DNA from: Atrichornis clamosus
Taxonomy: Eukaryota; Chordata; Aves; Passeriformes; Menuridae
NCBI GenBank assembly: GCA_013400975.1
Contig: WBMZ01014014.1
Span: forward strand, 1-64,000
Reading direction: 5' to 3'
Length of the DNA stretch: 64,000 nt
Positions 39,859 through 52,304 of this stretch are shown one piece after another (positions within the stretch are counted from its first letter, which is position 1; every line of letters starts with the position of its first letter). The translations under genes were made by a program, and so were the position numbers. Under the pieces are notes generated by a model that searched no databases, was not told the origin of the DNA, and was given only the letters and a program-made list of their open reading frames with translations.

Positions 39859-40881
39859 CTGTTAATTAGTAACCATGTTTTTTCCTCTTTTCACACCCTG
39901 ACAAACCCTCACATTCTTCCTGACAATGCTTTTGTTGGGAAACCTAAATGCTTTAAGAAGAGGAGGCATGATTTTCTCCCTACACTCATACACTATATAT
40001 CATTTCCCTTAAACAGACCATCTACTGAGAACAACTGTGTGGCAATGTAAAGGTTTATGGTACGTTAGCAGAACTATGAGGTCTTTATGTGGTAAACAAC
40101 AATGTGCTCAGTGGGCAAGGCATGATTGCACAGTGTCTCTTGTCCCAAAATACCTTTAGAATTTTTTAAGTAAAATAGCATATACAAATCTTGATTGTGT
40201 TAAAACTGTATTTAAAAAACCTGAAAGGGTCTTTTCTGTCCTAAAATATTATTCTATAACATTACCTTGGCTGTAGAATTGGCTCGGTATGAAAATATAC
40301 TACAAAAAAAGGTTTAGGAGGTCTAAACATTCAGGCACCAATCTCTATCACTCTCAAAGGATAACATCTTTTCTAGTCTCACCTATTCCACGTAAGTGTG
40401 GCAAACTAAAGGATATAAAATTCTAAATCTTTCTGCGTGTATCAAAAATACTGCAGATAACTCCCTAAGCAGTATTTAAAAGACAAAGAACTGAAAATAT
40501 TCCACTTGCTGACAGCAGAAAATCTAGCCAATACAGCTTTAGAAAGACCATCACTTTTAAAACCCATAAATACTCTTTTCCCACAGCTGTAGTTCATTCA
40601 AGAAAGTGTTCTAGCTACAGCAGTCTATTTTATTGGTTGATACCTTGGGGGAGAAAAAACACTAAACAAACAGAAACAGGCCAAACCCCCTCGTGCATTG
40701 AACTGGTTGTGTGAAATGAAGAAGCATATATACAACAATAAAGGACAACTGGTCATAACCATCCAACCTAAATTCTAACACGTGTCTCTAGATAAAATTA
40801 ACCCCTGTGAAAGGGTTAAAAAAAATTAATTTAAAGGCAATCCTACTACCTGAATAGGAGTCAAAAATGAGACAGTATTAC
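39859..40881. other. Proposed intron of about 1 kb
   Basis: Unremarkable AT-rich DNA; no repeat or exon-like segment is seen. Confidence 0.4.
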
Positions 40882-40958
40882 CCTGCATGCTCACTTTCTG
40901 CAAAATAGTTACATACTCCTGAAAGTTGCTGACCTTGGAGGCTGAAGATTTTGTCCAG
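40882..40958 (-). CDS. Candidate coding exon, 77 bp (minus strand)
   Basis: The acceptor is very good: CTTTTCTATTTTTCTCTATAG. In phase 2 the open frame starts with S at the junction and reads WTKSSASKVSNFQEYV followed by TILQKVSMQ. The donor that fits the next exon is CAGG|GTAATA, leaving one base; the frame also continues to a second donor, TTCAG|GTAGTA, near 40850. The previous exon ends LREVLNFL, so the join gives a continuous helix-like segment. The intron to the exon at 41152 is only about 190 bp, which supports treating the two as neighbours. Confidence 0.42.
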
Positions 40959-41151
40959 CTATAGAGAAAAATAGAAAAGTCTTCAAAGGAAGAAATACAT
41001 GGTTTTCTGATACCATTACCCATTTCAAATGAACTCCCACGCAAATTCCTATGATCTATACAAACAAGCTGAGATACTTGACAACATAAGAGTTCCACAC
41101 TAAACAAAGAAATCTCAAAGAGAAACTTCTATAAAATTTCAATAAATCTAC
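40959..41151. other. Proposed short intron, 193 bp
   Basis: It runs from donor CTGAG|GTAGAT to acceptor CTCTATAG on the minus strand and has a normal pyrimidine-rich end. Confidence 0.35.
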
Positions 41152-41291
41152 CTCAGGAAATTCAACACTTCACGTAGCAGACGAAGGATACTGGCTTCCA
41201 GTATTCCTCCTGCAAGTGGAATACTTCTTCCTCTTGGAAAGAAATGGAATAAAGTATGCTTGCTTAAATGCTCTGATAATTGCTTAACGTT
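41152..41291 (-). CDS. Candidate coding exon, 140 bp; best single exon call (minus strand)
   Basis: This is the longest segment in the chain. The acceptor is TTTTCTTCTGCTTCATACAG and the donor CTGAG|GTAGAT. Only phase 0 is open. It starts NVKQLSEHLSKHTLFHFFPR, then GRSIPLAGG, then ILEASILRLLREVLNFL, and ends in phase 2. The last part is a clear amphipathic leucine-rich helix with charged residues on one side. CpG-containing codons such as CGT are present, which are rare in the surrounding DNA. A CR1 copy begins about 80 bp upstream of the acceptor. I recognise no domain; a HEAT-like or other helical-repeat protein is a guess. Confidence 0.48.
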
Positions 41292-41372
41292 CTGTATGAA
41301 GCAGAAGAAAACCAGCAATTCTGGGTAGGTATCTTCTAGAAGAGATATAGGAATAGGAGCTCTCAGCAAATG

Positions 41373-42385
41373 TCAGACACAAAAAGAAAACATACAGAAA
41401 GTGGAAGCAGGAACAGCAATGAGAAATACAGAAACATTGTTCAAGCATCCAGTTAGGATGGTTAGGAAAGTCAAAGCCAAAAAGGAGTCTGGTCAGCGAT
41501 GTCAAAGACAACAGAAAGGATTTCTGTAAATACACAAAGGACAAAAAAAAGGTAGGAAAGATCTCGGTCTTCTGCCAAATGAAGCAGCAGACACAGGACA
41601 TGAAAAACGCTTAGGTACCAAATGCCTTCTCAGTTTTCACGGGCAGGCCTTGATGAATCCCAGGTCTCAGAGGCCAGGGGCAAAGTCTGGAGCAAAGAAG
41701 ACTTACCCTTGGTGGAAGCTACTTAAGAGTAGCTAAACAAACTGAACGCAATTAACTATATGGGTGTTGACAGAATGCACACAAGTGCTCAGGGAGCTGG
41801 CCAATGGCACTGCAAAGACACTCTCAAGAAACTTTGAATGATCATATAAATTGTGAGAAATGTCTGAGAACTAAGGAAAAGCAAATGTCACTGTTTTCTA
41901 GGAGTACAAGAAAAATGATTCAGGGAATTTCAGGCTGGTCAGCCTGACCTTCATCCATGTGAAGTCAATGCCCCAGCTAATCCTGGAAACCATCAGCAGG
42001 CATATGGAGCACAATAAAGTCCTCAAGAATACTCAACACAGATTCTCCAAGGGCAAGTCATGCTTGATCAACTTTATAACTTTCTGTGATGAAAGGATAG
42101 GCTTGGTAGGAGAGGACAAAGCAGTGGATATTGTCTGCCTTGACTTCTATAAGGTTTTCAACACTGCCTAATGTAAGATCATAGAGAGGCTGGTGAAGCA
42201 TGGGCTGGATGAGCAGACAGTGAAATTGACTGAAAAGTGGCAGAAAGACCATGTCCAGGGAGTGAAGGTAATTGGCATAAAGTCTGCCTGAAGGCCAGCA
42301 ACTAGCTGTGCACCCCAGGGGTCAATACTGGGTTCTGTTTCACATCTTCACTAATGCTCTGGATGATGCCACCCTGGAGAGATCA
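41373..42385 (+). mobile_element. CR1 LINE ORF2 fragment (plus orientation), degraded
   Basis: The plus-strand text gives broken reverse-transcriptase reading. Pieces include a VKDNRKGF-like stretch near 41500, a NAFSVFTG-like stretch near 41630, HRFSKGKSCLINFITF near 42045 and AVDIVCLDFYKVFNTA at about 42122-42169. A QGSILGS-like stretch follows at 42310. These are the fingers and early palm part of CR1 ORF2. Frameshifts and stops are frequent, so it is non-functional. The copy breaks off near 42385 before the rest of the polymerase. Confidence 0.85.
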
Positions 42386-42645
42386 GCACCTCCCTCTTCA
42401 CCTCCTCTCCTCAGGAAGCTGCAGAGAGCAGCAAGGTCACCCCTCAGCCTCCTTTTCCCCAAACTGGACAAACCCAGATTCCTCAGCTGCTCCTCACAGG
42501 ACAGGCCTTCCAGCCCTTCCTCCAGCTCATGGATGTACCCAAGAGCCTTCACATCCCTCCTAAATTGTGAGGCCCAGAACTGGCTCTCAGTATGCCAGGT
42601 GAGGTCTCATCAGCACTGCGTACAGAGGGATAATCCTTTCTTTTG
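42386..42645 (-). mobile_element. CR1-like 3'-region fragment (minus orientation) abutting the plus copy
   Basis: The complement of cctcaggaagctgcagagag and of the text through gtgaggcccagaactggctc matches the CR1 3' region on the minus strand. It sits head to head against the plus-strand ORF2 fragment. Minus-strand frames across 42340-42552 read YIHELEEGLEGLSCEEQLR, a typical CR1 shadow. Confidence 0.8.
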
Positions 42646-45600
42646 AGCAGCTAAAGAAAATCAAGAGGCACAGACACACGTGGCTCTCAATTTTGTTCAG
42701 CCACCATTCTAAATCAAACCAACAAGCTTTGCATTTCTGTTTTGCTGCTTTTCACAGCATCAGACACAGAAGGAAGACACAATGGGAAACTATATACTGG
42801 AAACTGCAGTTATAAGCAAACATGTTCCTTTTCTGCTTTGCATGCACATTTCACTGCAGTTGAGTTCAAGTAATGACAGAGTCTGACTCAGATTATGGAG
42901 TGAAGAGCAGTAAAGGGATTATTTTGCCAACCATGGCATCTCTTTAAAATCCTTCTGTGCTGAAAAGATAAGTAAGCATGCATGGTGTTCCAGTGGGTAA
43001 TTCTGCAATGCCCAGATTAGAGGTCTTCCAAAGGGTCCTTCCAACTCATGCAGGCTTGGGTGAGATCCAGCAGGACTTAATGTTTTATAGTACATTGATA
43101 CAGTAAAAATTGAAAGAAATAGGCCTTAGCAAAAGCTGTTGTTTCTCTCAACCTTTTTTTTTTTTGGTAACATGTAGCAGAAAATTTCCATGAAGGTTTG
43201 CTGATGTACACCTCAAAAACACTACTAAAAAGTCCCATCTGAAGATCTGCTATGGTGACCAGGAAAAAAAATCTCTGTTACACCTCCAATAATTACACCT
43301 GCCTGCTTCCAAGATGTAGCTAGACACCATGTGACACATAAATTCAGGGCACCTTGCATGTTAGTATGAACCAAAAATCCTTAGTGTGGAAATGCACTGC
43401 CTTCAGTCCTCACAATGCAACTACTGAAAAGGAAATTGCTCATGGACTAGATGCAAATGGGGAGAAAGAGCGGAAATAGGTGGCCACTAGGCAAGAATGT
43501 TGCTTGGAACAGTAAAATACTACCTCAATCTCAAATCAAAGATAGTTAGGAGACTGTAAAAGGTTTCTGTCAAGTCTTCAGAGCACATATGTATTTCTTT
43601 TATTAGTGAGAGATGTCTGATGCACTCCTAACTGTCATTATGTGGAAAATCCGGCATTTTTTAAAACAGCTTTCTTCTCATGCCACAATGTAACTATGGA
43701 GAAGCTATGCAGAATTTAGTCAGACTGTTATTTGGCTGTTTTTCTGGGGTTTTTTTTTGGTTTTGCTTTTTAAGTCTTATTATGCAGTTTCACTATGTGA
43801 AAAAAATCCTAACATCCTAAAGCAGAACCAAGCCATAATTCTGTTAAAGAAACAAAAATATTCTTTTAGATGCTTCCCTAAAGCATACCTGCCAGTCAGT
43901 TTAGCTAAGGCTCTTACAGGAGCCCTGACGTGTAAGTGATGACAGAATGGTTTCAACTAGAGAGTACTGGAAACACCTTCTTTCTCTCATAACTGCATAA
44001 TAAGTAGCTTATTTTAAAAATCAAAGTCACTGTAAAACACATGGAGAATTGAAAGGGTTAACATCCCACTGACTAGTTTGTCATCATATCATAACTGTCT
44101 CTGAAGCAAAAAAAAATAAAAATTTTCTATAGGTTGACACCTCACTCATAAAATTTCAAATGCAATAAAAGTCTAAAAAGCACAGCTGAAAGTCGTTAAG
44201 TTTCACAGCACCATTTTAGTCCAATGCACTTTAAAATTTCATGAGAGGTTGATCTCTTATAGTACTTGTTAAAAGAATCAACAGGGAGACACTTCAGCAC
44301 ACAGCTGATGCTGATTCCAGCAACAGGTTTCAGAATATGAAGTCATATATTCAGAAAAACACTTTTGAAGTATGTATTATTTAAGGGACAAGACATACCA
44401 AGATTATTTACACAAAATGCATAATCAAATAACGCCAGAGCAATGCTATCACAATGGTAACTGTTGCATCCATGTCTAATTAATATAATTTAAAAGAAAC
44501 ATTTTTCTATCTGGTAACTAACAAGATAGGATCTATTAATCTGAAGAGTTTTCCTGGATTAATTACAGCTCTTCTTTATTATAAAAATAAAAGCTATTCT
44601 GAAAAAATACACTTACTGATACAATGAAATACGAATGCAGGACTTAATTTTTCCATTGCATGACATCTATCACAAGTGATGTTCCCTGTGTGACAACAGA
44701 TTTGCAACCAGTTAGAATTCACTTAGGCATTGATACCCCAGAATCCATGCAGAATTTTTAGATTTTCACTGGAATCACACAGAGATGTTGCCATCTGGTG
44801 CTGGAAAAACCATGATCTGGAAGAACTTTCAGAGCTGGTAGCAAAACCTACCATGGATTACAAGTCTGCCTGTCAACCACAGACATGCAAGCCTTCTGTT
44901 TTCCAATATGTGCAACCTGAGGCACAACCCAGTTTCTGAATAAAACCAGACTAGAAGGAACATCATCACAGAGGATGATAAATTTTGGAGTAACTATGGC
45001 ATGGTCCAACAGTAGAAAGAAAAATTTAACCAGAGTATTCGATTTCCTTTGGTGAAAGAAATCACCTATTCCAATGGGTGTTTTCAGTTCTCTGTGCCAA
45101 AAGAAACTCCGCACTCACTGAGATGCTACTCTTTTGTTTAACAATTCTTCCCAGTTTTGCCCAATGTGTCTTTTGAGTGGCCCATTTTTTGCACTACTAG
45201 GGGAGACAGTACCTTCTGTGTTGTATTGCAATTTAGCACATAATCAAAATGATGACTAGAATAGAATTTTTTTAACGATTTAGTCAACCTGCAGGCTTTC
45301 AGATGCTACCAGTCTTATCTTCTTTGTCAAGATTACTCAACTGTAGAGACTGACTTTGGTTGAAAAAGTAGGAATTCTGAAAGAGTAGGAATTATTGAAA
45401 AAGTAAGATTTTTTTCAAAACTAGCAACAGTGCCCCCTAACCATGATAAACTGGAGTTCAGACTTGGAAATGCAGAACTTAAATGGTTTTCCAGCTATCA
45501 CAGTCTTCACTAATTCTGGAAGCAAGACACCAAAGAACAGGTCTAAACTGTGGAAGTGGTAATGTAAACAAGCATTACAAAAAGCTTATGCCATGCCTGT

Positions 45601-47850
45601 TTTGGCAAGAACATTACTCTCTGAAGTAAAATTAGGTACTGTAACTCTTAGAAATCTTTTAAGAAAAACAAAGATGCCAAAACTGGTTGTTACACACACA
45701 GCTTTTCCAAATGATCAAATTTACCAGGTAGCCTTAACCAAATCCATCGAGAGATTTTAAGATAGCAAGTGTCAGCTCTGTGAAATGATCCACAGTTCTC
45801 AAAAGCACTGAAATGTCTGTCATGCTTGTTTAAGCAGTTTGATTAGTTTGAGTGAAAAAATCAGGCACCAATGCACACAGATGATAATTTTTTTCACACA
45901 ACTTAGTCAAAGTCATAAACAAACTAACACAGAGTAATAAATATATCCTAAAATACCAGCCAGTATCACGTGTTGATTAATATGAGTTTCAGTTGTACCA
46001 GCCACTAAAAATCAGTGTTTCTAACTGTATTTCACAAGTCCTTATTTCAAATGACTCAGCTCAGGTTTGATGGAAGAGTTTGGTCAAATTCACAAGCACA
46101 CTAATGCAACCTAAACAGACGAATCTGACCATGTCACATACTGTGTGAGACTGACCGAGTGAGCACCACTGGGATAGCTACCAATGGTTAGGAAGATCCA
46201 TCAGGATACTCTGATGAGTTTATTTCCAAATGAGTGAGAAATACAACACCTATAGTGATACAGGTGATGGAGGGGTACAATAAAAATTAATTCAGTGAAG
46301 GAGAGAGCTGTATTACTTTTAATTGTAGAAGTTACAGAATGGAGTTTGAAGTATAGTGCTATTGAGGAGGATAAAGAGAATATCAGACAAGGGAAGAATC
46401 CTAAGTGTGAAAAATTGTATGTGTGATAGTAAAAAGCAGGAAAAGTATAAAAACACAAACATGATTTCACTATGTGAATTACAATCAAACTAGGGAAGTT
46501 TATTTAAATTACTACCCTAGGAAACCTCTTCAGTTCATAACAGTAACCAGTCAAGAAATATCCAAAGACCAGAAAGTTCTGGAGGTTAACATAACAGCAC
46601 AGTACTTTATAGGCCATCTTAATGCACCTAATTTAGAGAAGGGAAGGCAAGCAGAAAACACTACTGTGCTGAGACAAGAGAGAAAAGAGGTATGAGCAGC
46701 AGCACGACGAGCATAAGAGAAGTCATCATGACATGAGATGCCTAAGGTCAATTAAAAATGAAGAAAGGACGACAGGAAAGCTCATAGCCTGCAGCTAATA
46801 CAATGGCAAGATGAGTCAAAGTCATAGCTTTGGGAAGGTACAGACACCACACAATTTCCCAAGTGAGTGCAGAAATATTTGGAGCAATGCACTACATACT
46901 GACAAAGAAATCTCTCTGTCTCTTGTTTTCAAAGAAACTGTTAATATGGAGAGGCACCACAGGACATAGTTTTTGTTTGCTTGTTTGTTTTGGGAGGGTT
47001 TGAGGGGTTTTTGTGGTGTACATATTCCTGGGAAGACATTCAGGGCACAAATGACGATTGTGATAGCTCTGCAAAACACTTAGAACTGTGCTTCAGCCAT
47101 TTATAAGTTGCACTGACAGGTCTGATTTTGACCTCTGCCAGGGCTGATCTCCACTGTGGGAGCAGTATGTGAACAGCAGAGAAATAACTTACCAAGACAT
47201 ATGAATTCCAATTATAAAAAGCACGAAGAAAAGACAGAGCAAACTACAAAATCTACTTAATGTAGACTAAGTGCATCAATAGCAGAGTAAAAAAAACTGA
47301 GAGGGACTGATGCAAAGCAATTATTAGACCCTTACAATGCCTTTTGAAGACAGCAAGTTATTATGTTGAGTCTGGTAACATCAGTAAACAATTTGTTTAG
47401 TTCCTATGCTTTTTCTCCTTATGTCTGTGTCTCAAAGGATTTACAATCTAATTATGAAGCTGGGCTTACAGGTCTCCTCTGTCTCTCATCACTTCCTTTC
47501 CTTTCTATCATCTTCAGTTGTTAGTGTACTGGTGACAGGAAAGAGAGGAGAAAATTCAGCTTAAGAGCTGATATGCAGAAAGTTCTCTATTTTCAAACAT
47601 GGATTTTGAAACCAGACTTTATCATATCCTATCTAATCAAAATGCAAGGAAATTAAACTGCTTCAACCGTAACTTTTTCCATCGAAATCATAAAGACAGC
47701 AGGAGAGATACAGACATAAAACAGGATACAATACTAGGTGTGTAGCAGTGCTACTAGCACCACTCCAACTAGAACACCAGGATACCAGCACTGGACAGAG
47801 TCACTTTGTCTGGCTTTCTTGAGAAACTCCAGAACAGATTCACTCAGTAC
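42646..47850. other. Intronic AT-rich stretch, nothing firm
   Basis: The short irregular repeat gaaaaagtaggaatt / gaaagagtaggaatt / gaaaaagtaag lies at 45361-45409. An exon-like segment at 43889-43924 on the minus strand does not fit the phase chain. I see no mobile element. Confidence 0.4.
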
Positions 47851-48150
47851 TCACTGAAATCATGTTTAATTTCTGGTTTGCCACATGGATGCCAAGCTGG
47901 GCTGTCACCAGGGCCCAGCTTGCCTGCCTTTACTCCTTCGAAAGAGGTCAGAGAGAAACAGATTTCATTACTCTGAGCTCCCCCTGCTGCTGCCTGTCTG
48001 CACAAGCCTGTCTGCAGGGTTGCCTGCAGTGCTGGCATCACCCAGGCCAGCACAGCTGGTCTGCAGCTGGCAGATCCAGAACGCAGATCAGACCAGAGCA
48101 CGTGCACTTGGCAGCGCTGCTCTATCTTCACTTCGCATTTAGAAAAACTG
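47851..48150. other. GC-rich island with long frames on both strands
   Basis: Overlapping frames of 85 to 97 codons occur on both strands, as expected where stop codons are rare. On the minus strand an acceptor after TCTCTCTGACCTCTTTCGAAG and a donor TTTCA|GTGAGT frame a possible exon, but it does not join its proposed neighbours. It could be a regulatory island or old repeat. Confidence 0.3.
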
Positions 48151-51100
48151 AATAAAAAGCACAGGCTTCTCTGGGCACAAGCGAAAAGTTAACTGCTGGC
48201 AGTTCCTCTAGGTCTTTACAGGTTTTGGTGGTAGCTGTGAGGGACTGAAATGTTGAAACAACAAATGTGCACAGGTTTCAGGCCAAATATATCTAATTAT
48301 GCATCTAGCAGGTGTCCATTTTCTGTGCACAGACTTTTCCCCTGCAAATACTTTCTCACAGATAAAAATGTGCGTGTGGGAGAATCTTTTGCAGCATTTA
48401 CTCTTCATCCTTAATTGTACAAGTTAATCTGAGCCAAAAAAAGTCAGCAACTCGGCACTGTGAGCACAGACAGAAGTTCAGAATGCCTCTAAACAAACCC
48501 TTCTCCTTGGGCACCTCCCCCTCCCCTGTCTGAACATAAAATAAGAGGAACATTATGTTAACTGAAAGTTTCTTGGAACAGTAAAGTGGTCTTATTCCAA
48601 ACTAAGAGAGGTAAAATAACACCGCATAACAAGCAATGAGAGGGAAGAAACAATGTGCTCCAAATCCTTCAAATATCTCTATCTATGAAATGTCCCAGAA
48701 GGGCTTGGAAACATTCTTACAATCCCTAAATGTTTTACTTTCAGACTCTTTTCCAAGCTTTTTCCAGCATGTAGTCAAAAAGAGTCTTAAAGTTCTAATT
48801 AGTTGTAATTAGCTAAGTTGTTATTTTATTTTTATGTCACTGGGTGCCTTCTCAGGAATACTTTTATTAAAGAAACATTGATCTGGCTTAGAATCAAACT
48901 GTGCTGTGACTGTATGATCCTTATACAGCACACCTAACATCATCATCTCATGGTAAGATAATAGAAAGAATACCAAGATTTTAAGAGTTACAAATATTTC
49001 TCTTTATTTTTATACTTCTTGACAGTTGCATCCTTCTTATAAGCTATAGTACAACTTCTGGGGGAAAGTTAGAGGTTATACTGCAACCACTTTGCAGTCA
49101 AAGTTTCCTTCCCTCTCTTTTCTGGGAATTTCCCCCCCACACTTTATTACAGCAGCAGGTGAGTCTAAAGAGGTTTTTAAGCACTCTATCTGTATTCATT
49201 TCTAGAATTGTAAGCAAGTTGTGTTTTAAACTTCCAAGTGCTCCACATCTTCTTTGCAAATCTACCCAAAGCAAATCAAGAGACACCTTGGTCCACAAAA
49301 CACTGGGCCAGTAGTCTTTAAAATGTCAGTTTGTTACAACATGTTGACTACTGTTGCCTCTACGTCTAACATGTACCTAACTGATGATAATTGCAAGTAC
49401 TTCTTTCTTGAAATTTGGAAAAAAAAAATACAAAAAAAACCACAAAACAAAGAAAAGCCATACATCAGTAGCTTCTTTTTAGTTTGCTGTGGTTTAAAGA
49501 ATTAAAAATGAAACAGTATGATGGCTGAATGAAAGGTAGGTAGACAGACTACTTAGTACACAGTACTGTGCAGAAAAAAATGCAATATGAAACAAAAAAT
49601 TTATATTTTTCATTCATTCAAGCAACACTGAGATCAAGGTAGAAAATAATTTTTTTTCTCTTTAGAGGGTTCTCTGACATTATTTTGTGTCACATACTTC
49701 TGGGCCACTTTTTTTCATTTAGCAACTTCGAAAGGTTTTGGCATTGCTATATTGAGAAGCAACAGTAAAACTTTCAATGTTTACACATAAGTTGCTAAAT
49801 TGCAATACATTTCATCAAAGCACCACCTTACATTAGCAGACACACTTCACCAGGCAGACATATTCCAGTACTGGGGAATCCAGAGGCTACCAGGGGTGCT
49901 GCTGGCCAAAACCCAGTCCAAGAGTGCCCCGGCTGCTCTCCAAGGTCCTGAAACACCCCACACTCTGCTGGTGTCAACGCTCCGAGAAGCGGCCAGGCAA
50001 GGAAACATACCAAGCATGCTTTAACTGCATCCATAAAGGTCAAGTATATATAATCTTTTGAGCTATAATTCTATAATCCTATTGTGAATACACACACTTT
50101 AAGATGACAACTGGCATATTGCACTAGTTACAATCATTTATCAACCAGTATTATGAAATAAAAAACTATTTGCCCTGTAGATACCTGGTATCTGTTATGA
50201 CAGACAACTGTAAAGTCAGATTTCCATGTTTTAGTTAAAACAAAATTCATGAATTCATAAATCTTGTATCAACATTATTTTTTTAAAAAAAGCGTTTGGA
50301 AAATAATACAAAGAAATCCATCACTGCCACTTGGCACTGAGATTTACATAGGTAACCTGGTGCAGAACCACTGCAAACAAGTAAGAATTTGTGATGTAGT
50401 TACAGAGTTGATAAAGTCGGACATAAGTGAACTGTGAAAACAGAAGTAACATAATGCAGACCTATGAGAACTGAGAAAAAGTGTGCTCATGAGACTTAGG
50501 CCCTGAACAAGCACATATGTCTGTATCTTGTAGAACCAAGATACATCTGACTATCTTTGTCTCCACAGATTAAAATTCAACATGTTTAACTGGGTTTTAA
50601 CGGGCTCACACATAATGTAACTTTAATTGCTATAAATGTTAGTACAGATATTCCACAACCACTTGCTTGCACTGTAAAGAAGTTCTGTCATGAAACAAAG
50701 CTTTGTGAAGTGCTTAAATTAACAACAACAACAATTCTCTTTCTTAAATCAGTTCAGTGATGAACTAAATGTTGATTTTTACGTACTCCTCAAAATAGCC
50801 ATTTCATTGAAATCCACTTCTTGAAAGATTAAATATTGCAGAAAAAAAAAGAGATTGTAACTCCTTCTTCCACTCTCCCAATTTAAGAGTCAATTCAACA
50901 AAGTATTTCAGTTTATGCTCAAGTTAACCAGTTGAATATTTCCAAATGACATTAGCAAAATTTTAGCCATTAAAGCACAGGATTATTCATGGACTTCTCT
51001 TTCAGTAATTTTGTGACTTGCAGTCATAAGCAAGCAGAAAAAATGAGATTGTTACTTCAGATGAGGGACCTGCAACTTCTATCAGGCCTAGCAATATTAG

Positions 51101-52304
51101 AATCTCTAACTGAATATATGTCCCTGTTATGACAATCTCCCAGCATCCATAAAGCTCTTGGCTCATCACCCTTTCATTAAGCAAGTGACCCCCACTGTTC
51201 TTACTTTCTCACTCTCCATATAATGATTATCCACGGTGTTAGCTAATGAAAGTATAAATGTTTCCTATGCAGCATCTTTAGATAGCAACAATAACCAGCA
51301 GTACAGTAGTATTTTGCTCAAGATAGTTTGGAAAGTGTATTTATAGTAGCAGAGTCCAATTTATTCTCCTGGCACTAAAAGCCCTAAACACAATGAAACT
51401 TTGGTACGCTTTCTTTCTGTGGCAGACCAAAAGTTCCTCTTAGCAATACTGGCACTGCTATTTTTAGTGAAGGCATAGCAGGAGGCACCTCCTTGTCTCG
51501 CTTTTCAAAGAACTATTGGGTTCTCTTTCTGCTCAGACCTGATGCATCAGCTCCACTTTTGGGGATCAGGATAAATCTCCCCTCAGCTTTTGTGTTCTAA
51601 AGACTGTTTTTCATTTAGACTACGCACAGTGCATGGACAGATGACTGCTGTTAGCACATTAATAATAAGCTAGTCAAGGAGCAAGCCACCATGGCACCAG
51701 CCCTTAGACACCCAAAGCAAAACAAGATTGCCTAATACTACATGAGCACTAAAAAAATGAACCGTTTCTCTTCTGTGCTCCTAGGAAACACCAGTTTGTA
51801 CATGATCAGCTTATAAATTTCAACGATTAAAGCACCAAGTGATTGCTATGGAACGATAAATAACTATGAGGCTGCAACTATTTAGTTCCTTCCTAGATAT
51901 GTTAACAATCTTTGTCTAATAATCCGATACTACATTTGGGTATTATAACATATACATCTGCATCAGGGGATATAACATTCACAGAAAGATAACAGCATAA
52001 ATGTTGTATTATTCTCTACTTACATGTATTTTCTTCTGGGGTTTGCTTGCTCTTGGGGTTTTTTTTAGTTATTATGCCAACTCCAATTACATTTAAACGC
52101 TAACTACAATTTACTGGAAAACCCAAACCAAACTCAGGTAAATGGAGCCCTAAACAATTTCTACATATATTAATTTCCAAATAAAAAGGGAACAGAAAAT
52201 AAATACTCTGAAATATGGGGGAAGAAGAAGACATCACACTTGCCATATCAATACCAACTGCTATTCCAGGGTTCAGCTTTAAAGACAGCGTTAGTTATTT
52301 TTCA
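48151..52304. other. Intronic AT-rich stretch with one small GC-rich patch
   Basis: The patch is at about 49850-50010 and I cannot assign it. The rest is AT-rich without any recognised repeat or exon. Confidence 0.4.

Noticed and set aside
42308..42646. 112-codon plus-strand frame
   Set aside because: Spans the junction of two opposed CR1 fragments; not a gene.
43889..43924. Minus-strand exon-like segment reading APVRALAKLTG
   Set aside because: Open only in phase 2 to 2, which cannot lie between candidates 53782-53841 and 41152-41291, both needing phase 0.
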